Below, in pieces: positions 25,328 through 33,666 of a stretch of DNA of 36,612 nt (the stretch's first letter is position 1; each line of letters opens with the position of its first letter). Under the pieces are notes generated by a model. The model saw nothing but the letters and a program-made list of their open reading frames with translations. It did no database searches and was not told the DNA's origin. Origin of the DNA: Oscillospiraceae bacterium (lineage in GTDB: Bacteria; Bacillota; Clostridia; Oscillospirales; Oscillospiraceae); NCBI GenBank assembly GCA_031260605.1, contig JAISLF010000075.1:1-36612 (forward strand). Reading direction: 5' to 3'. Position numbers and translations under genes: made by a program.

Positions 25328-25873
25328 CTACTTGCTTCCTCCCTCAATAATTTTCCGCAGCTTTGCTTTTGCCCGTGAAATTCTCAAAGTCACATTACTA
25401 TATTCAACTCCGAGCACCTCCGCGATTTCAGTGTTTGACATTTCGTGATAACATCTAAGCTCAAGCGGAATGCGATAGTATTCAGGAATTTCTGCAACGC
25501 AGTCAACAAGAAAATCAAAACGCTCTTGGTTCTGCAAAACAGCAGCTAAATCCTCGCTTTCGCTATCAATGTCGGCAATGTTTTCGTCAAAACTTATAAG
25601 CTTTTTTTCGCGGCGTAGAATATCAATTGCGCGGTTCTTCACCATAATAACGATTAACGACCGCCAATTATTGCAGGGTCGGCGAAAAAACTTTTCCCAA
25701 CCATCAATTATTTTCATAAAGGTGTCGTGCAGCGCGTCCTCAGCAATCGCTGTATTTCCGCCCGTAACAATCATTGCAGCGCGCAGAGCGGCAGTGCGAT
25801 GCGCAGAATACAGCTTTTCAAACTCTGATTTTTGTTGCGGGTCATCAATAATTGAAAGATAATATGTAAGCAT
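25328..25873 (-). CDS. ECF sigma-70 factor
   Basis: A protein of 181 residues. Region 2 includes AEDALHDTFMKII and WRSLIVIMVKNRAIDILRRE; region 4 includes IPEYYRIPLELRCYHEMSNT then EIAEVLGVEYSNVTLRISRA, a clear HTH. It directs RNA polymerase to a dedicated promoter set. The anti-sigma gene follows after one base. I found no clear matching ECF promoter in the window. Confidence 0.9.
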   Translation of the reverse strand: MLTYYLSIIDDPQQKSEFEKLYSAHRTAALRAAMIVTGGNTAIAEDALHDTFMKIIDGWEKFFRRPCNNWRSLIVIMVKNRAIDILRREKKLISFDENIADIDSESEDLAAVLQNQERFDFLVDCVAEIPEYYRIPLELRCYHEMSNTEIAEVLGVEYSNVTLRISRAKAKLRKIIEGGSK

Positions 25874-25956
25874 TAATGCACGCCTTAGATGTTTTGGTCT
25901 ATTGTATCACATTTTAGGGTTAGGAGCAAGGGCAAGCAAGAATTTTGTCCGTATTC

Positions 25957-26175
25957 ACCCGGCGAGCAGGGCGTACCGGACTCCAAAGGAGTCCTGACAC
26001 GCAACTCGCCGGGGGAGTTTTGCCTTCCCCCGGTCCCCCTGATCGCCGCCCCAAGGGGCGACAGCTGCGCGGCGTTGCCGCGGGTTTTGTGTTGCGCAGG
26101 TGCAGTCAGTGTTCCTGAAGAAGAGGTGTTTACTCAATAACCAAGGCTACACCTACTCGCGCACCGCTTCGTGAC
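25957..26175. repeat. Dispersed repeat of about 210 bp, copy 2
   Basis: The partner of 12961-13173. The end of the shared block reads, on the minus strand, GTCACGAAGCGGTGCGCGAG, which matches the tail of the relaxase remnant near 13140-13175. No relaxase body is present here, so this copy is a bare fragment of the same mobile-element junction. Confidence 0.75.
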
Positions 26176-26254
26176 ACCATTCGGCAGACGTTGAATCGTG
26201 ACGAATATCTTCGTGTTGAAACCGGGCACCTGTTAAAAAAATGCATATAAAGCC

Positions 26255-26283
26255 TTGCTTTTAGCAGAAATATCGGTTATACT
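26255..26283 (+). promoter_or_regulatory. Promoter of the MerR-type gene
   Basis: TTGCTT, 17 bases, then TATACT. The leader to the ATG at 26400 is about 110 bases and contains GTGGCG...CGCCAC, which could form a long-range hairpin. No known riboswitch is recognised. Confidence 0.6.
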
Positions 26284-26399
26284 GAAACTGTGCAAATAGG
26301 TCGCATTCTGTGGCGAGCCATCTACAGAACCCACGGGCGGATAGACACTGCCGCCACGCAACAGCACTATTTGAAATATTATAAAAGAGGTATTTTACA

Positions 26400-27203
26400 A
26401 TGTTAGATTCTGACCTGTTGTCAATGAAAGAGTTTGCAAAGTACACCGGGTTTTCACAAACCAATCTGCGTTATTACGATGAGATCGGTCTGCTCAAGCC
26501 CGTCAAACGCGGCGAAAATAATTATCGGTACTACTCTGCGCAGCAGATTGTTACCATTAATATGATAAACGTGCTGCGCAGTTTAGGAACCCCCCTTAAT
26601 GAAATTGCAGAATTGGAGTCCAACCGCACGCCTGAGCTTATTTTAGATCAGCTCAAACGGCAGGAGCGCAAGCTGACTGCCGAGCTTCGGCGCATTTATG
26701 AAGCGCAATCCGTTATTCATATTTATTCGGATATGATTGAAGCGGGACTGCACATTAATGAAGACAAAGTCATTGAATACGAGGCAGAAGATATGCCGAT
26801 TGTTTTGGGACCCAAAACAGATTTTGAAGATAACAAACCGTTTTATGAGGCGTTTCTTGAATTTTGCGAAAGAATGAAGCAACTGGGCTTGAATTTAAGC
26901 TACCCGGTGGGCGGATATTACGACAGCATGGATTATTTTTTAGAGCATCCGTCGCAGCCCTCTCGTTTCTTTTTGGGCGACCCTAAGGGCGGGTTCCATA
27001 AAATGGCGGGGAGGTATTTAAGAGCATACACGCGCGGGTACTATGGTGTGCTCAACGATGTGCCGACACGAATTGCGGACTATGCCAAAGAGCATTCCCT
27101 GGATATTGTCGGTCCGGTATATGTCATTTATTTGCACGACGAACTGAGCGTCAAGGACCCTGACCAATACCTCTCACGCGCCTCAGTTTTAATTAAGAAA
27201 TAA
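26400..27203 (+). CDS. MerR family regulator with GyrI-like effector domain
   Basis: A protein of 267 residues. The N-terminal MerR domain is plain: MKEFAKYTGFSQTNLRYYDE then IGLLKPVKRG...NNYRYYS (residues 9-50), followed by a coiled-coil dimerisation helix (LDQLKRQERKLTAELRRIYE). Residues 125-267 resemble the GyrI/BmrR ligand-binding domain, which in relatives binds hydrophobic cations or other drugs. MerR proteins typically bind promoters with a 19-bp spacer and untwist them. Such a promoter lies 230 bases downstream, before the fibre operon, so this protein may control it; that link is inference. A terminator follows the gene. Confidence 0.9.
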   Translation: MLDSDLLSMKEFAKYTGFSQTNLRYYDEIGLLKPVKRGENNYRYYSAQQIVTINMINVLRSLGTPLNEIAELESNRTPELILDQLKRQERKLTAELRRIYEAQSVIHIYSDMIEAGLHINEDKVIEYEAEDMPIVLGPKTDFEDNKPFYEAFLEFCERMKQLGLNLSYPVGGYYDSMDYFLEHPSQPSRFFLGDPKGGFHKMAGRYLRAYTRGYYGVLNDVPTRIADYAKEHSLDIVGPVYVIYLHDELSVKDPDQYLSRASVLIKK

Positions 27204-27232
27204 AGGTAAAATAGCAAGCATATCTGAAAGAT

Positions 27233-27280
27233 AAAAGAGCTAAAACTCTCACCCACTTGAGAGTTTTAGCTCTTTTATTT
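27233..27280 (+). terminator. Terminator of the MerR-type gene
   Basis: AAAAGAGCTAAAACTCTC and its full complement form an 18-bp stem with an eight-base loop, ending in TTTTATTT. Confidence 0.9.
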
Positions 27281-27431
27281 ACCTAAAAATTACCAATAAA
27301 TCAACTATTCGTAGACTGAATTTGTCCTTTTTCAAAAAAATATGCTGCCGAAAAACCCGAAGCTTTCAAGAAAAAACAAGTTTTATGCAGTCTTAACATT
27401 AAAAAAATTAAAAAAAAAATTAAAAACCTAC
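27281..27431. other. AT-rich intergenic DNA upstream of the fibre operon
   Basis: No gene. There is a strongly A-rich run just before the promoter (27400-27425) that could act as an UP element or a bent-DNA site. Confidence 0.5.
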
Positions 27432-27462
27432 TTGACTCTCCAGTTTATAGAGACGGTACAAT
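27432..27462 (+). promoter_or_regulatory. MerR-type promoter (19-bp spacer) of the fibre operon
   Basis: TTGACT and TACAAT are separated by 19 bases, two more than optimal. The spacer holds a partial dyad, TCTC...GAGA, centred between the boxes. This is the architecture MerR-family activators use. The start codon of the signal peptidase gene is about 150 bases downstream, leaving a long leader. Confidence 0.65.
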
Positions 27463-27609
27463 AAAGCTGTAATCAGAAGAAAGGCAAGGACAAAAAAATC
27501 ATACAGCGAAGTGGGGAAACGGAAAGGAAGATGTCTCAAATTCAAGAGCCGTCCCGAAAACATTTTAACATATTGATTAGCCCCAAACGGCATAAAGGAG
27601 GTGTAACGT

Positions 27610-28575
27610 ATGCCAAACTATGATTCTTATCTAAACGATATATTCAACGATGACCCGGAAATGCAAAAAGTTCTGGACAGCATCAGACAGTCTCTTGAAC
27701 CCCATGATATGCCCGCAAGCGGCACAAAATATGTACGACCTCCGTCCCCGGCGAATTCGCAGGCGCCATCAAACCAAAGGACAAATGCGCCACCGCCGGA
27801 AGCAAAACAGACGCTAAAAGCGCAGCTGGCACCGCAATGGCAGAATCCGGCAACTGCTTCCGAATTCAGGCAAGCAGACGTGGTTGCCGACGAAGAGCTT
27901 CCTATGCCGAAAGCTTTGTTGAAGCAGCAAGAAAAAATGGAAGTCCGCGAGCAAGCCACGGCAGGGAAGCAAAGCAAACCGGCAAAGCCCGTCACAGGGA
28001 CGCGCAAGTTCGTGAAAACCGTGAGTGATGTCATCTTTTGGGTTGTTTGCGTCACATTTATAGTGGGAGCTGTCCTTTTCGCCACAAGCAAGGACCCGCG
28101 CAAAAGCTATTTTGGGTATCGCACCTATAATGTCATAACCGGCAGCATGACGCCGCAGGCGGACAGTCCGCCGGGCGGGTTCAAAGCCGGAGATGTCATT
28201 ATCACCAAGATGTGCAGGCCGGAAGATATTAGAGTCGGTGATATTATTACCTTCAATCCCAGCACAAGAGACGATGGCAACACATCCTTTTTGACTCACC
28301 GTGTTGTGGAAATCAAATACGAGCTTGGCGGCAAGAGCGGCATCTACTTTGTGACGAAGGGCGACGCCAACCCGTCAGCAGACCCTCCTATCTCCGGCGA
28401 TATGCTAATTGGAAAAAAGGTGTTTCATGTTCCGGCTGTTGGCAAAATTCTGCAAGCCATGCGCAACAACTTCAAGGCAAGCATTCTTACGGTTATCTGC
28501 TTTTTCAGTTTCATTTTCCTGACCAAATGGTATTTTGCCAAACCGAAGGACTTGCAGAAACCGGCGCAGGCATGA
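27610..28575 (+). CDS. SipW-type signal peptidase I
   Basis: A protein of 321 residues with a strong AAAGGAGGTG site. Residues 1-130 are a long Pro/Gln/Ala-rich cytoplasmic tail, unusual for SipW. A membrane helix (VIFWVVCVTFIVGAVLFA) follows, then the catalytic serine in VITGSMTP, AGDVIITK, VGDIITFNP, and LTHRVVE, where a histidine replaces the lysine of standard bacterial enzymes; GDANPSADP is the third conserved block. A second membrane helix near the C-terminus is followed by KWYFAKPK. This is the ER-type S26 family that processes TasA-like fibre proteins. It is first in the operon with two SipW-type substrates downstream. Confidence 0.9.
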   Translation: MPNYDSYLNDIFNDDPEMQKVLDSIRQSLEPHDMPASGTKYVRPPSPANSQAPSNQRTNAPPPEAKQTLKAQLAPQWQNPATASEFRQADVVADEELPMPKALLKQQEKMEVREQATAGKQSKPAKPVTGTRKFVKTVSDVIFWVVCVTFIVGAVLFATSKDPRKSYFGYRTYNVITGSMTPQADSPPGGFKAGDVIITKMCRPEDIRVGDIITFNPSTRDDGNTSFLTHRVVEIKYELGGKSGIYFVTKGDANPSADPPISGDMLIGKKVFHVPAVGKILQAMRNNFKASILTVICFFSFIFLTKWYFAKPKDLQKPAQA

Positions 28576-28701
28576 CAAGCCCGCTGATGTAAAGCGCACC
28601 GCCGCACGCAGCGGCAAACAAATCTGATATGCACTTCCGACCGGAAAACGGAAGTTTGTGTATATAAAAAATGCCTATAAGGCAGAAGAGAGGTTCCTAT
28701 T

Positions 28702-29901
28702 ATGTTTAAGAACAAAAAACTCATTGGAGTCGCAGCGGTTGTACTGGCTATTATGACTGTCGCCTCCGCATCATTTGCTTGGTTTACCAGCAACGATAGT
28801 ATCACAAACCACTTGGAGTCCGGTCAATTCTCCAACGGCGATGTAAAACTGGTCGAAATTTTCGATCCGGACACGCCTCTTGATCCCGGTGTGGATGTAA
28901 ACAAAGACGTGTGGGCCGTGAATATCGGCAGCGTAGACGCGCTTGTGCGTCTCTCCTTCGCCGAGGTTCTGCAGAAGCTTGTTGCTGACGGAAATAATCC
29001 CGAGCAACCCGAAATTACAAATTTCGGCGAGGTTTACGGTAGCACATCTAAAAGCACAGCAGGCGTTTTTCCGATTCTGTTTAACGCGGATGCTCTCGCC
29101 ACAGGCGGTGCGTACGCAGCTCCGGATTGGCAAAACCTCGCCACAAATCCCCCGGCTAATCTGACTGTTCCTGCAGGCACGATTCCCGATGGCGTAACGA
29201 TTCTGTACAAAGCTCTTACCGCAAACGGAAAGACTACATACGTCTTTGTCGCTTACGCAGCGCTGTCCGGCGATTATAACGGCAAATACCAGGCTATCAC
29301 CGCAAACTATAAGGTCAGCGAAGCCGCGCCACGCACACTCACCATCTCCGGCGTGAACTACCAGGTTGTTACTCAGAGCCCGACTATTGAGAAGGCAAAA
29401 TGGGCTGCTCTTGCCGGACATGACGGCGATGCATACAAGACTACAAATATGAATCCGGCATTTGACGGTCTGTTTGGCGATTTCTTCACAGGCATTCCCG
29501 CCGTTCCGCAGCTAACTGCACAGTTCACTGATGACGGAACTTATTACACCTTTGCAAAGACAGAGGTTGACAACGCCAATCATTACATCGAGCTGGTCTT
29601 TGCTCCGAGCAAAGTAACGCTGGTGCCCACGGCAAACAAATGGTGGTACAACCCGGCTGACGGCTACTTCTACTTTGTCGGTAAGGTTGCCCCGGGGCAG
29701 TCTACTCCCGAACTGCTGGACGCGGTACGTTTGAACAACGGGTCAGACAGCATTTACAACAAGCTCAGCTATGACCTTATTGTCAAGATGGACGCCATAC
29801 AGAACCTTCAGGAAGCGCTCAACGGCACTGCCGGCTGGAATGTGAATGTAGATGACCTCACAAACGAGCTTATAGCCGCAAACGCATTTGCAGCAGGTTA
29901 A
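28702..29901 (+). CDS. TasA/BsaA-like SipW-dependent fibre subunit
   Basis: A protein of 399 residues. The N-terminus MFKNKKLIGVAAVVLAIMTV then ASASFAWFTSNDSITNHLES is the hallmark of SipW-processed matrix proteins such as TasA and CalY. The mature part has alternating hydrophobic strands and DVWAVNIGSVDALVRLSFAE, the conserved region of the family in which added strands form the fibre jelly-roll. It likely polymerises on the cell surface. It lies 126 bases after the signal peptidase gene, in a spacer with a hairpin (CTTCCG...CGGAAG). A GC-rich hairpin without a T run follows the gene. Confidence 0.85.
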   Translation: MFKNKKLIGVAAVVLAIMTVASASFAWFTSNDSITNHLESGQFSNGDVKLVEIFDPDTPLDPGVDVNKDVWAVNIGSVDALVRLSFAEVLQKLVADGNNPEQPEITNFGEVYGSTSKSTAGVFPILFNADALATGGAYAAPDWQNLATNPPANLTVPAGTIPDGVTILYKALTANGKTTYVFVAYAALSGDYNGKYQAITANYKVSEAAPRTLTISGVNYQVVTQSPTIEKAKWAALAGHDGDAYKTTNMNPAFDGLFGDFFTGIPAVPQLTAQFTDDGTYYTFAKTEVDNANHYIELVFAPSKVTLVPTANKWWYNPADGYFYFVGKVAPGQSTPELLDAVRLNNGSDSIYNKLSYDLIVKMDAIQNLQEALNGTAGWNVNVDDLTNELIAANAFAAG

Positions 29902-29927
29902 TCTCGTCCGCACCTGAATTAGACTAT

Positions 29928-29956
29928 GCCGCCCGCAGCAACCCGCTGCGGGCGGC
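29928..29956 (+). promoter_or_regulatory. Intercistronic GC-rich hairpin
   Basis: GCCGCCCGCAGC and GCTGCGGGCGGC form a perfect 12-bp stem with a five-base loop and no T run. It may protect the fibre-subunit mRNA from 3' decay or pause polymerase, and so set a higher level of the subunit than of the genes downstream. Confidence 0.65.
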
Positions 29957-29982
29957 AGGAACCCTAAAAGGAGGGCTATCAT

Positions 29983-30717
29983 ATGTTACGTAAATTTCGA
30001 AAAGCAATTTGCTCCGCAGTATCTGTACTCGTTCTTTTTAGCGTGATTTCCGGCACGTTGACTGCGCGCGCTGCAGAAACCGTAACAAGAGAACTCCCTG
30101 CGGGCATCCTTATCGGGGATCAGGACGGCATTCATGTGGACGCTCACGGCTATTACTACATTGACGCCCGAAAACTGAAGCCCGGTGAAGTAATCCACAA
30201 AATAATTACTATCGAGAACCTTGAGTATAACGACCCGACCCCTGAGGCTAAAATCCCTTATGTCGTCACTATGATGGCAGAACCCGTTATGAGTAAGGGC
30301 CCGGTTGATTTGCTTAACACGCGCTGCGTCATTAAGCTGGACGGGAAGATAGTCTACGACGGCACTGTCCGGGGCGACGGTACACCAAATATGAACATAA
30401 CGCCGTTAGAGCTGGGCAAATACAATTTAGGCGACCGGCACATTCTTGATGTAACGCTAACGGTAGACCCGAACGCCCAGTTCGGCGAAGAGTTAAGCGA
30501 GGCGGATTTCAAATGGATCTTTTACGCTTATCGCTCGCTGGATGTAGCCCCGCCAAAGACGGGAGTAGCGGCATTTATTGATTCTTACGGGTATCTGATT
30601 CCCGTTGCCGCGCTGTTGCTGTGCGGTGTCATTCTGATTCCGCTGAAGAAAAAGCGTGACGAAAAGCTACGGGCGCAAGCAAAAACATCGTCTGACGGAA
30701 GGTATTGGCGTGCTTAG
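29983..30717 (+). CDS. Sortase-anchored surface protein (PPKTG motif)
   Basis: A protein of 244 residues, AGGAGGG upstream. It has a conventional signal peptide cleaved near TARAAET, not the SipW type. The middle of about 160 residues (LKPGEVIHKIITIENLEYND, LGDRHILDVTLTVDP) looks like an all-beta domain. The C-terminus is a sorting signal: PPKTG, a hydrophobic stretch (YLIPVAALLLCGVILIPL) and KKKRDEK. It probably anchors the fibre to peptidoglycan after cleavage by the class B sortase encoded two genes downstream. Confidence 0.85.
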   Translation: MLRKFRKAICSAVSVLVLFSVISGTLTARAAETVTRELPAGILIGDQDGIHVDAHGYYYIDARKLKPGEVIHKIITIENLEYNDPTPEAKIPYVVTMMAEPVMSKGPVDLLNTRCVIKLDGKIVYDGTVRGDGTPNMNITPLELGKYNLGDRHILDVTLTVDPNAQFGEELSEADFKWIFYAYRSLDVAPPKTGVAAFIDSYGYLIPVAALLLCGVILIPLKKKRDEKLRAQAKTSSDGRYWRA

Positions 30718-30815
30718 CGCAATGCTGTCCGCTTCAGACCCTTAACTGTGAGAAAAACAAGATTGAAAATCTTTGACGATAGAAGACCGATTTAGACTGA
30801 AAAGGAGGAATGACC

Positions 30816-32789
30816 ATGAAAAAACAATTGAAAGAATCCCGGCGGCGGAACACAAATTGCGCCAAACAGTTGCTCAAATGCAAACCGCTGGTTTTTGTAA
30901 CCAGCGCGGCTCTCGCTTTTGTGATGACGCTTGGCAGCACGGCGGCTTGGTTTACATCTTCCGATTCGAATACGAACAACTTCCGGGGTCCGGACTTAGA
31001 CTACGTCAACACTGACTCCGGGGAAATTGACGGCGGCGGAAACGGCGGCACACCACACAGTTCATTTCAGGTGTCATACTCCAATGCGGCGACAGGCGGA
31101 CCGTTCTCGGAGGGTCTGCACCCGATTTTGCTCCAGGGAAGCACTCAGCCGCGCACATTGACCTTTACTGCAGACATCGTGACAAATGATGTACCGGGAC
31201 GTCCGGCATACTGGACAGTCATCCCGGGAAGCGGAACAGACGGCTTTGCCGGCAAGACCACGGCAGATCTCGTTGGAACAAATCCCTCCACTACGATTAA
31301 TTTGCCCATTCCGGCCGCTGCAACCGGCAAAATCACCATCCGCGCAACATCAGTGGACAACCCGAATGACTATGTGGATTTCACTATTATGCTTGGTATC
31401 GTTTGGGTTAACAAAGAGCTTGAGGATGTAAACGACTTTCACCGCAGCCTGCAGATGTTTGACTCGACGACCCCTTACAATGTGTTTATCTACAATGGTC
31501 AGTACTATTTGCAGGGAACACAGGCGACGATGGCAAATGCCCCCACCAGCTTTGCGACAGGAGTTACGGGAAACCAGCAATATCCTATACCAATGAAGTG
31601 GAGTGCGGCGGCAGGCGACTATATGACGGTTGAGAACGTCAGCAAGATGATTCTTAACACCTCGGGCATACATGTTCTGAAACGCAGCGACGACATCTGG
31701 TATTTTACCGGACAGGATTGCTACGGCATTGGCTCGGTAGGGTCAGCAGATATTACTCAAGCCAGCGGAACGACGTATCCATGGCCTGTGCCGCAAAAAT
31801 GGAGTGCGGCAGCCGGTGATTATATGACAGGCGCAAGCACAGTGAAGATTATCAACAACCAGAGTGATTCGTACATACTGAAAAACGACGGTTACTGGTA
31901 TAGCTCAGGAATGAATACAGCGACCTATCCCATGAAGGGGGACGGGACGACTACTATGGCACGTTATCCGACAAGGATGAAGTGGAACGCAGGTACTGAT
32001 ATTGCCGCAGCGGATATTCTGAATATTCGGGTAGCGCAGAACATCATCCTGTTGCTGCGCCAAGAAGCAAACGGTGAACAAAACTGGTATTCAATCGGCA
32101 TGAACACGGGCGGAGCGCGCTGCGACGGTACAGTATCCACTGAAGCTGCGCCACCGGATCCCTATCCGACACAAATGCTGTGGAGCGCGGGCAACAAGAT
32201 GACGGCACAAAACGCAGATATGTCCTACAACAACGGACAGCGGTATGTGGTGTATATTCTGAACAAGACGGACAACATCTTCTATGCCTCAGGCGAAAAC
32301 GCCAGCGGACTAACATTGCAGGGCACAGGCGCAGGCAACACAGGCGGTTATCCGCTGCCAATGCAGTGGAACAGCACGACATATCTCGCCACCGGCAATG
32401 TCAAGCAGATAGAAACCTCCTGGTACGGAATCTACATTTTGAAGACAGACGGCACCTGGTGGGCAGCGGGACTCAATGCAAACGGCGAGCTGTCAGACGG
32501 CACGACGCAGGGAAAAAGCTTGCCGGTGCAAATGAAGTGGAGCGCGGCAGCGGGCGATTACATCACCGAAGCCAGTGTTAAGAACATTAAGGGCGGACGC
32601 GGCTTTATCGCGCTGGAAAAGCAAAATGGTGTTTGGTATGGCGCGGGTGTTTGCAACAAGGTGCTTAACCAGTACACCAGCTTCCAGATAGTCGGCAACA
32701 GCGGAGAAAACTATGTGTATCCGCAGCAGATGTACTGGAGCAGCGGAGTACCGCTGGTGACCTACCGCTTGTACCCGTTTGATGAATAG
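30816..32789 (+). CDS. SipW-type secreted protein with seven RCC1-like beta-propeller repeats
   Basis: I chose the ATG at 30816 (657 residues): AAAGGAGG is seven bases upstream of it but only one base from the track's ATG at 30810. The N-terminus (LVFVTSAALAFVMTLGSTAA then WFTSSDSNTNNF) is a SipW-type signal, matching the fibre subunit. After an Ig-like region (TFTADIVTNDVPGRPAYWTV) come seven repeats of about 58-65 residues, each opening with YPxPMKWSA or a variant and containing VxxI...YILKxDGxWYxxGxN, with the last ending in a partial strand. The period and motifs fit a seven-bladed RCC1-like propeller. No sortase motif or C-terminal membrane helix is present. It may cap or decorate the fibre, or bind a ligand. 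Confidence 0.8.
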   Translation: MKKQLKESRRRNTNCAKQLLKCKPLVFVTSAALAFVMTLGSTAAWFTSSDSNTNNFRGPDLDYVNTDSGEIDGGGNGGTPHSSFQVSYSNAATGGPFSEGLHPILLQGSTQPRTLTFTADIVTNDVPGRPAYWTVIPGSGTDGFAGKTTADLVGTNPSTTINLPIPAAATGKITIRATSVDNPNDYVDFTIMLGIVWVNKELEDVNDFHRSLQMFDSTTPYNVFIYNGQYYLQGTQATMANAPTSFATGVTGNQQYPIPMKWSAAAGDYMTVENVSKMILNTSGIHVLKRSDDIWYFTGQDCYGIGSVGSADITQASGTTYPWPVPQKWSAAAGDYMTGASTVKIINNQSDSYILKNDGYWYSSGMNTATYPMKGDGTTTMARYPTRMKWNAGTDIAAADILNIRVAQNIILLLRQEANGEQNWYSIGMNTGGARCDGTVSTEAAPPDPYPTQMLWSAGNKMTAQNADMSYNNGQRYVVYILNKTDNIFYASGENASGLTLQGTGAGNTGGYPLPMQWNSTTYLATGNVKQIETSWYGIYILKTDGTWWAAGLNANGELSDGTTQGKSLPVQMKWSAAAGDYITEASVKNIKGGRGFIALEKQNGVWYGAGVCNKVLNQYTSFQIVGNSGENYVYPQQMYWSSGVPLVTYRLYPFDE

Positions 32790-32820
32790 TGTATAAAAGC
32801 ACAGGGAAAGGAGGATGCAT

Positions 32821-33636
32821 ATGAAAAACTTAAAAAAACGGATATACTGCGTCCTCCTGCTTCTCTTAGCGGGGATAGTAATCTTCGCAGCATACCAGAT
32901 TCGGGCGGAAAAAATTCTGATTCAGGATTCAGACGCGCAGATGGCACTCAAGCCGTCTCTGATAAGCCCTCCGCCGGAGGCAACACACGAAAGCACACCG
33001 GACGGTATACCGGATGATTCACCTGAGGCGGAAGCTGAGAATTCATCTGAGACTGCCACGGAAGACACAACTCCCGCATTGCCGATGATGGATTTCAGCG
33101 AGGTTCAGGCAAAAAATCCTGACATTGTGGCGTGGCTGGTCATTGACGGTCTCGGTATAGATTACCCCATTGTGCAGGGAACAGACAACAGCTATTATCT
33201 CAACCATACTGCGGAAAATAAATACAACAAGCTTGGTGCATTGTTTGAGGACTTTCGCAACAACCCGGATTTTAGTGATTTTAACTCTATTATCTACGGG
33301 CACAACAGGAAATCACCGCAGGTGTTCGGACGCCTGAGCCTTATGAAGGATCAGGAGACCTTCGACAAAATCACCACAGGTTATTTGTACACGCCTGCAA
33401 AAACCTACCGCATAGATATTTTTGCGATAGTAGTAGGCGGCTCGCGAAGCGAGTTTTACAACTACATCTTCGCCTCTGCGCAAGCAAAACAGTGGCATTT
33501 GGATATGATCCGGCAATATGCAATGCATTACCGTGACATTGACATAACGGCGGAGGACCGCATTTTGTCCCTGTCTACATGTTCCTATGAGTACAAGGAT
33601 GCCCGAACCATTCTTATTGCAAAATTATCTGATTAG
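32821..33636 (+). CDS. Class B sortase
   Basis: A protein of 271 residues from the ATG at 32821, six bases after AAGGAGG; the track's ATG at 32815 is too close. It has one N-terminal membrane helix (IYCVLLLLLAGIVIFAAYQI), a Pro/Glu/Thr-rich linker, and then the sortase fold. The catalytic histidine is in YGHN, the cysteine in LSLSTCSYEY, and the arginine in KDAR, with the longer class B helix region before the cysteine. It is the likely transpeptidase for the PPKTG protein. Class B sortases usually serve one dedicated substrate encoded nearby, which fits here. Confidence 0.9.
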   Translation: MKNLKKRIYCVLLLLLAGIVIFAAYQIRAEKILIQDSDAQMALKPSLISPPPEATHESTPDGIPDDSPEAEAENSSETATEDTTPALPMMDFSEVQAKNPDIVAWLVIDGLGIDYPIVQGTDNSYYLNHTAENKYNKLGALFEDFRNNPDFSDFNSIIYGHNRKSPQVFGRLSLMKDQETFDKITTGYLYTPAKTYRIDIFAIVVGGSRSEFYNYIFASAQAKQWHLDMIRQYAMHYRDIDITAEDRILSLSTCSYEYKDARTILIAKLSD

Positions 33637-33666
33637 ATTAGCACACCATGCCAAGGGGGTGAGCCA

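Noticed and set aside
25955-26140. ORFs within the dispersed repeat at 25957
   Set aside because: The frames follow the repeat in both strands, without a start site or conservation as protein; the same repeat at 12961 breaks them.
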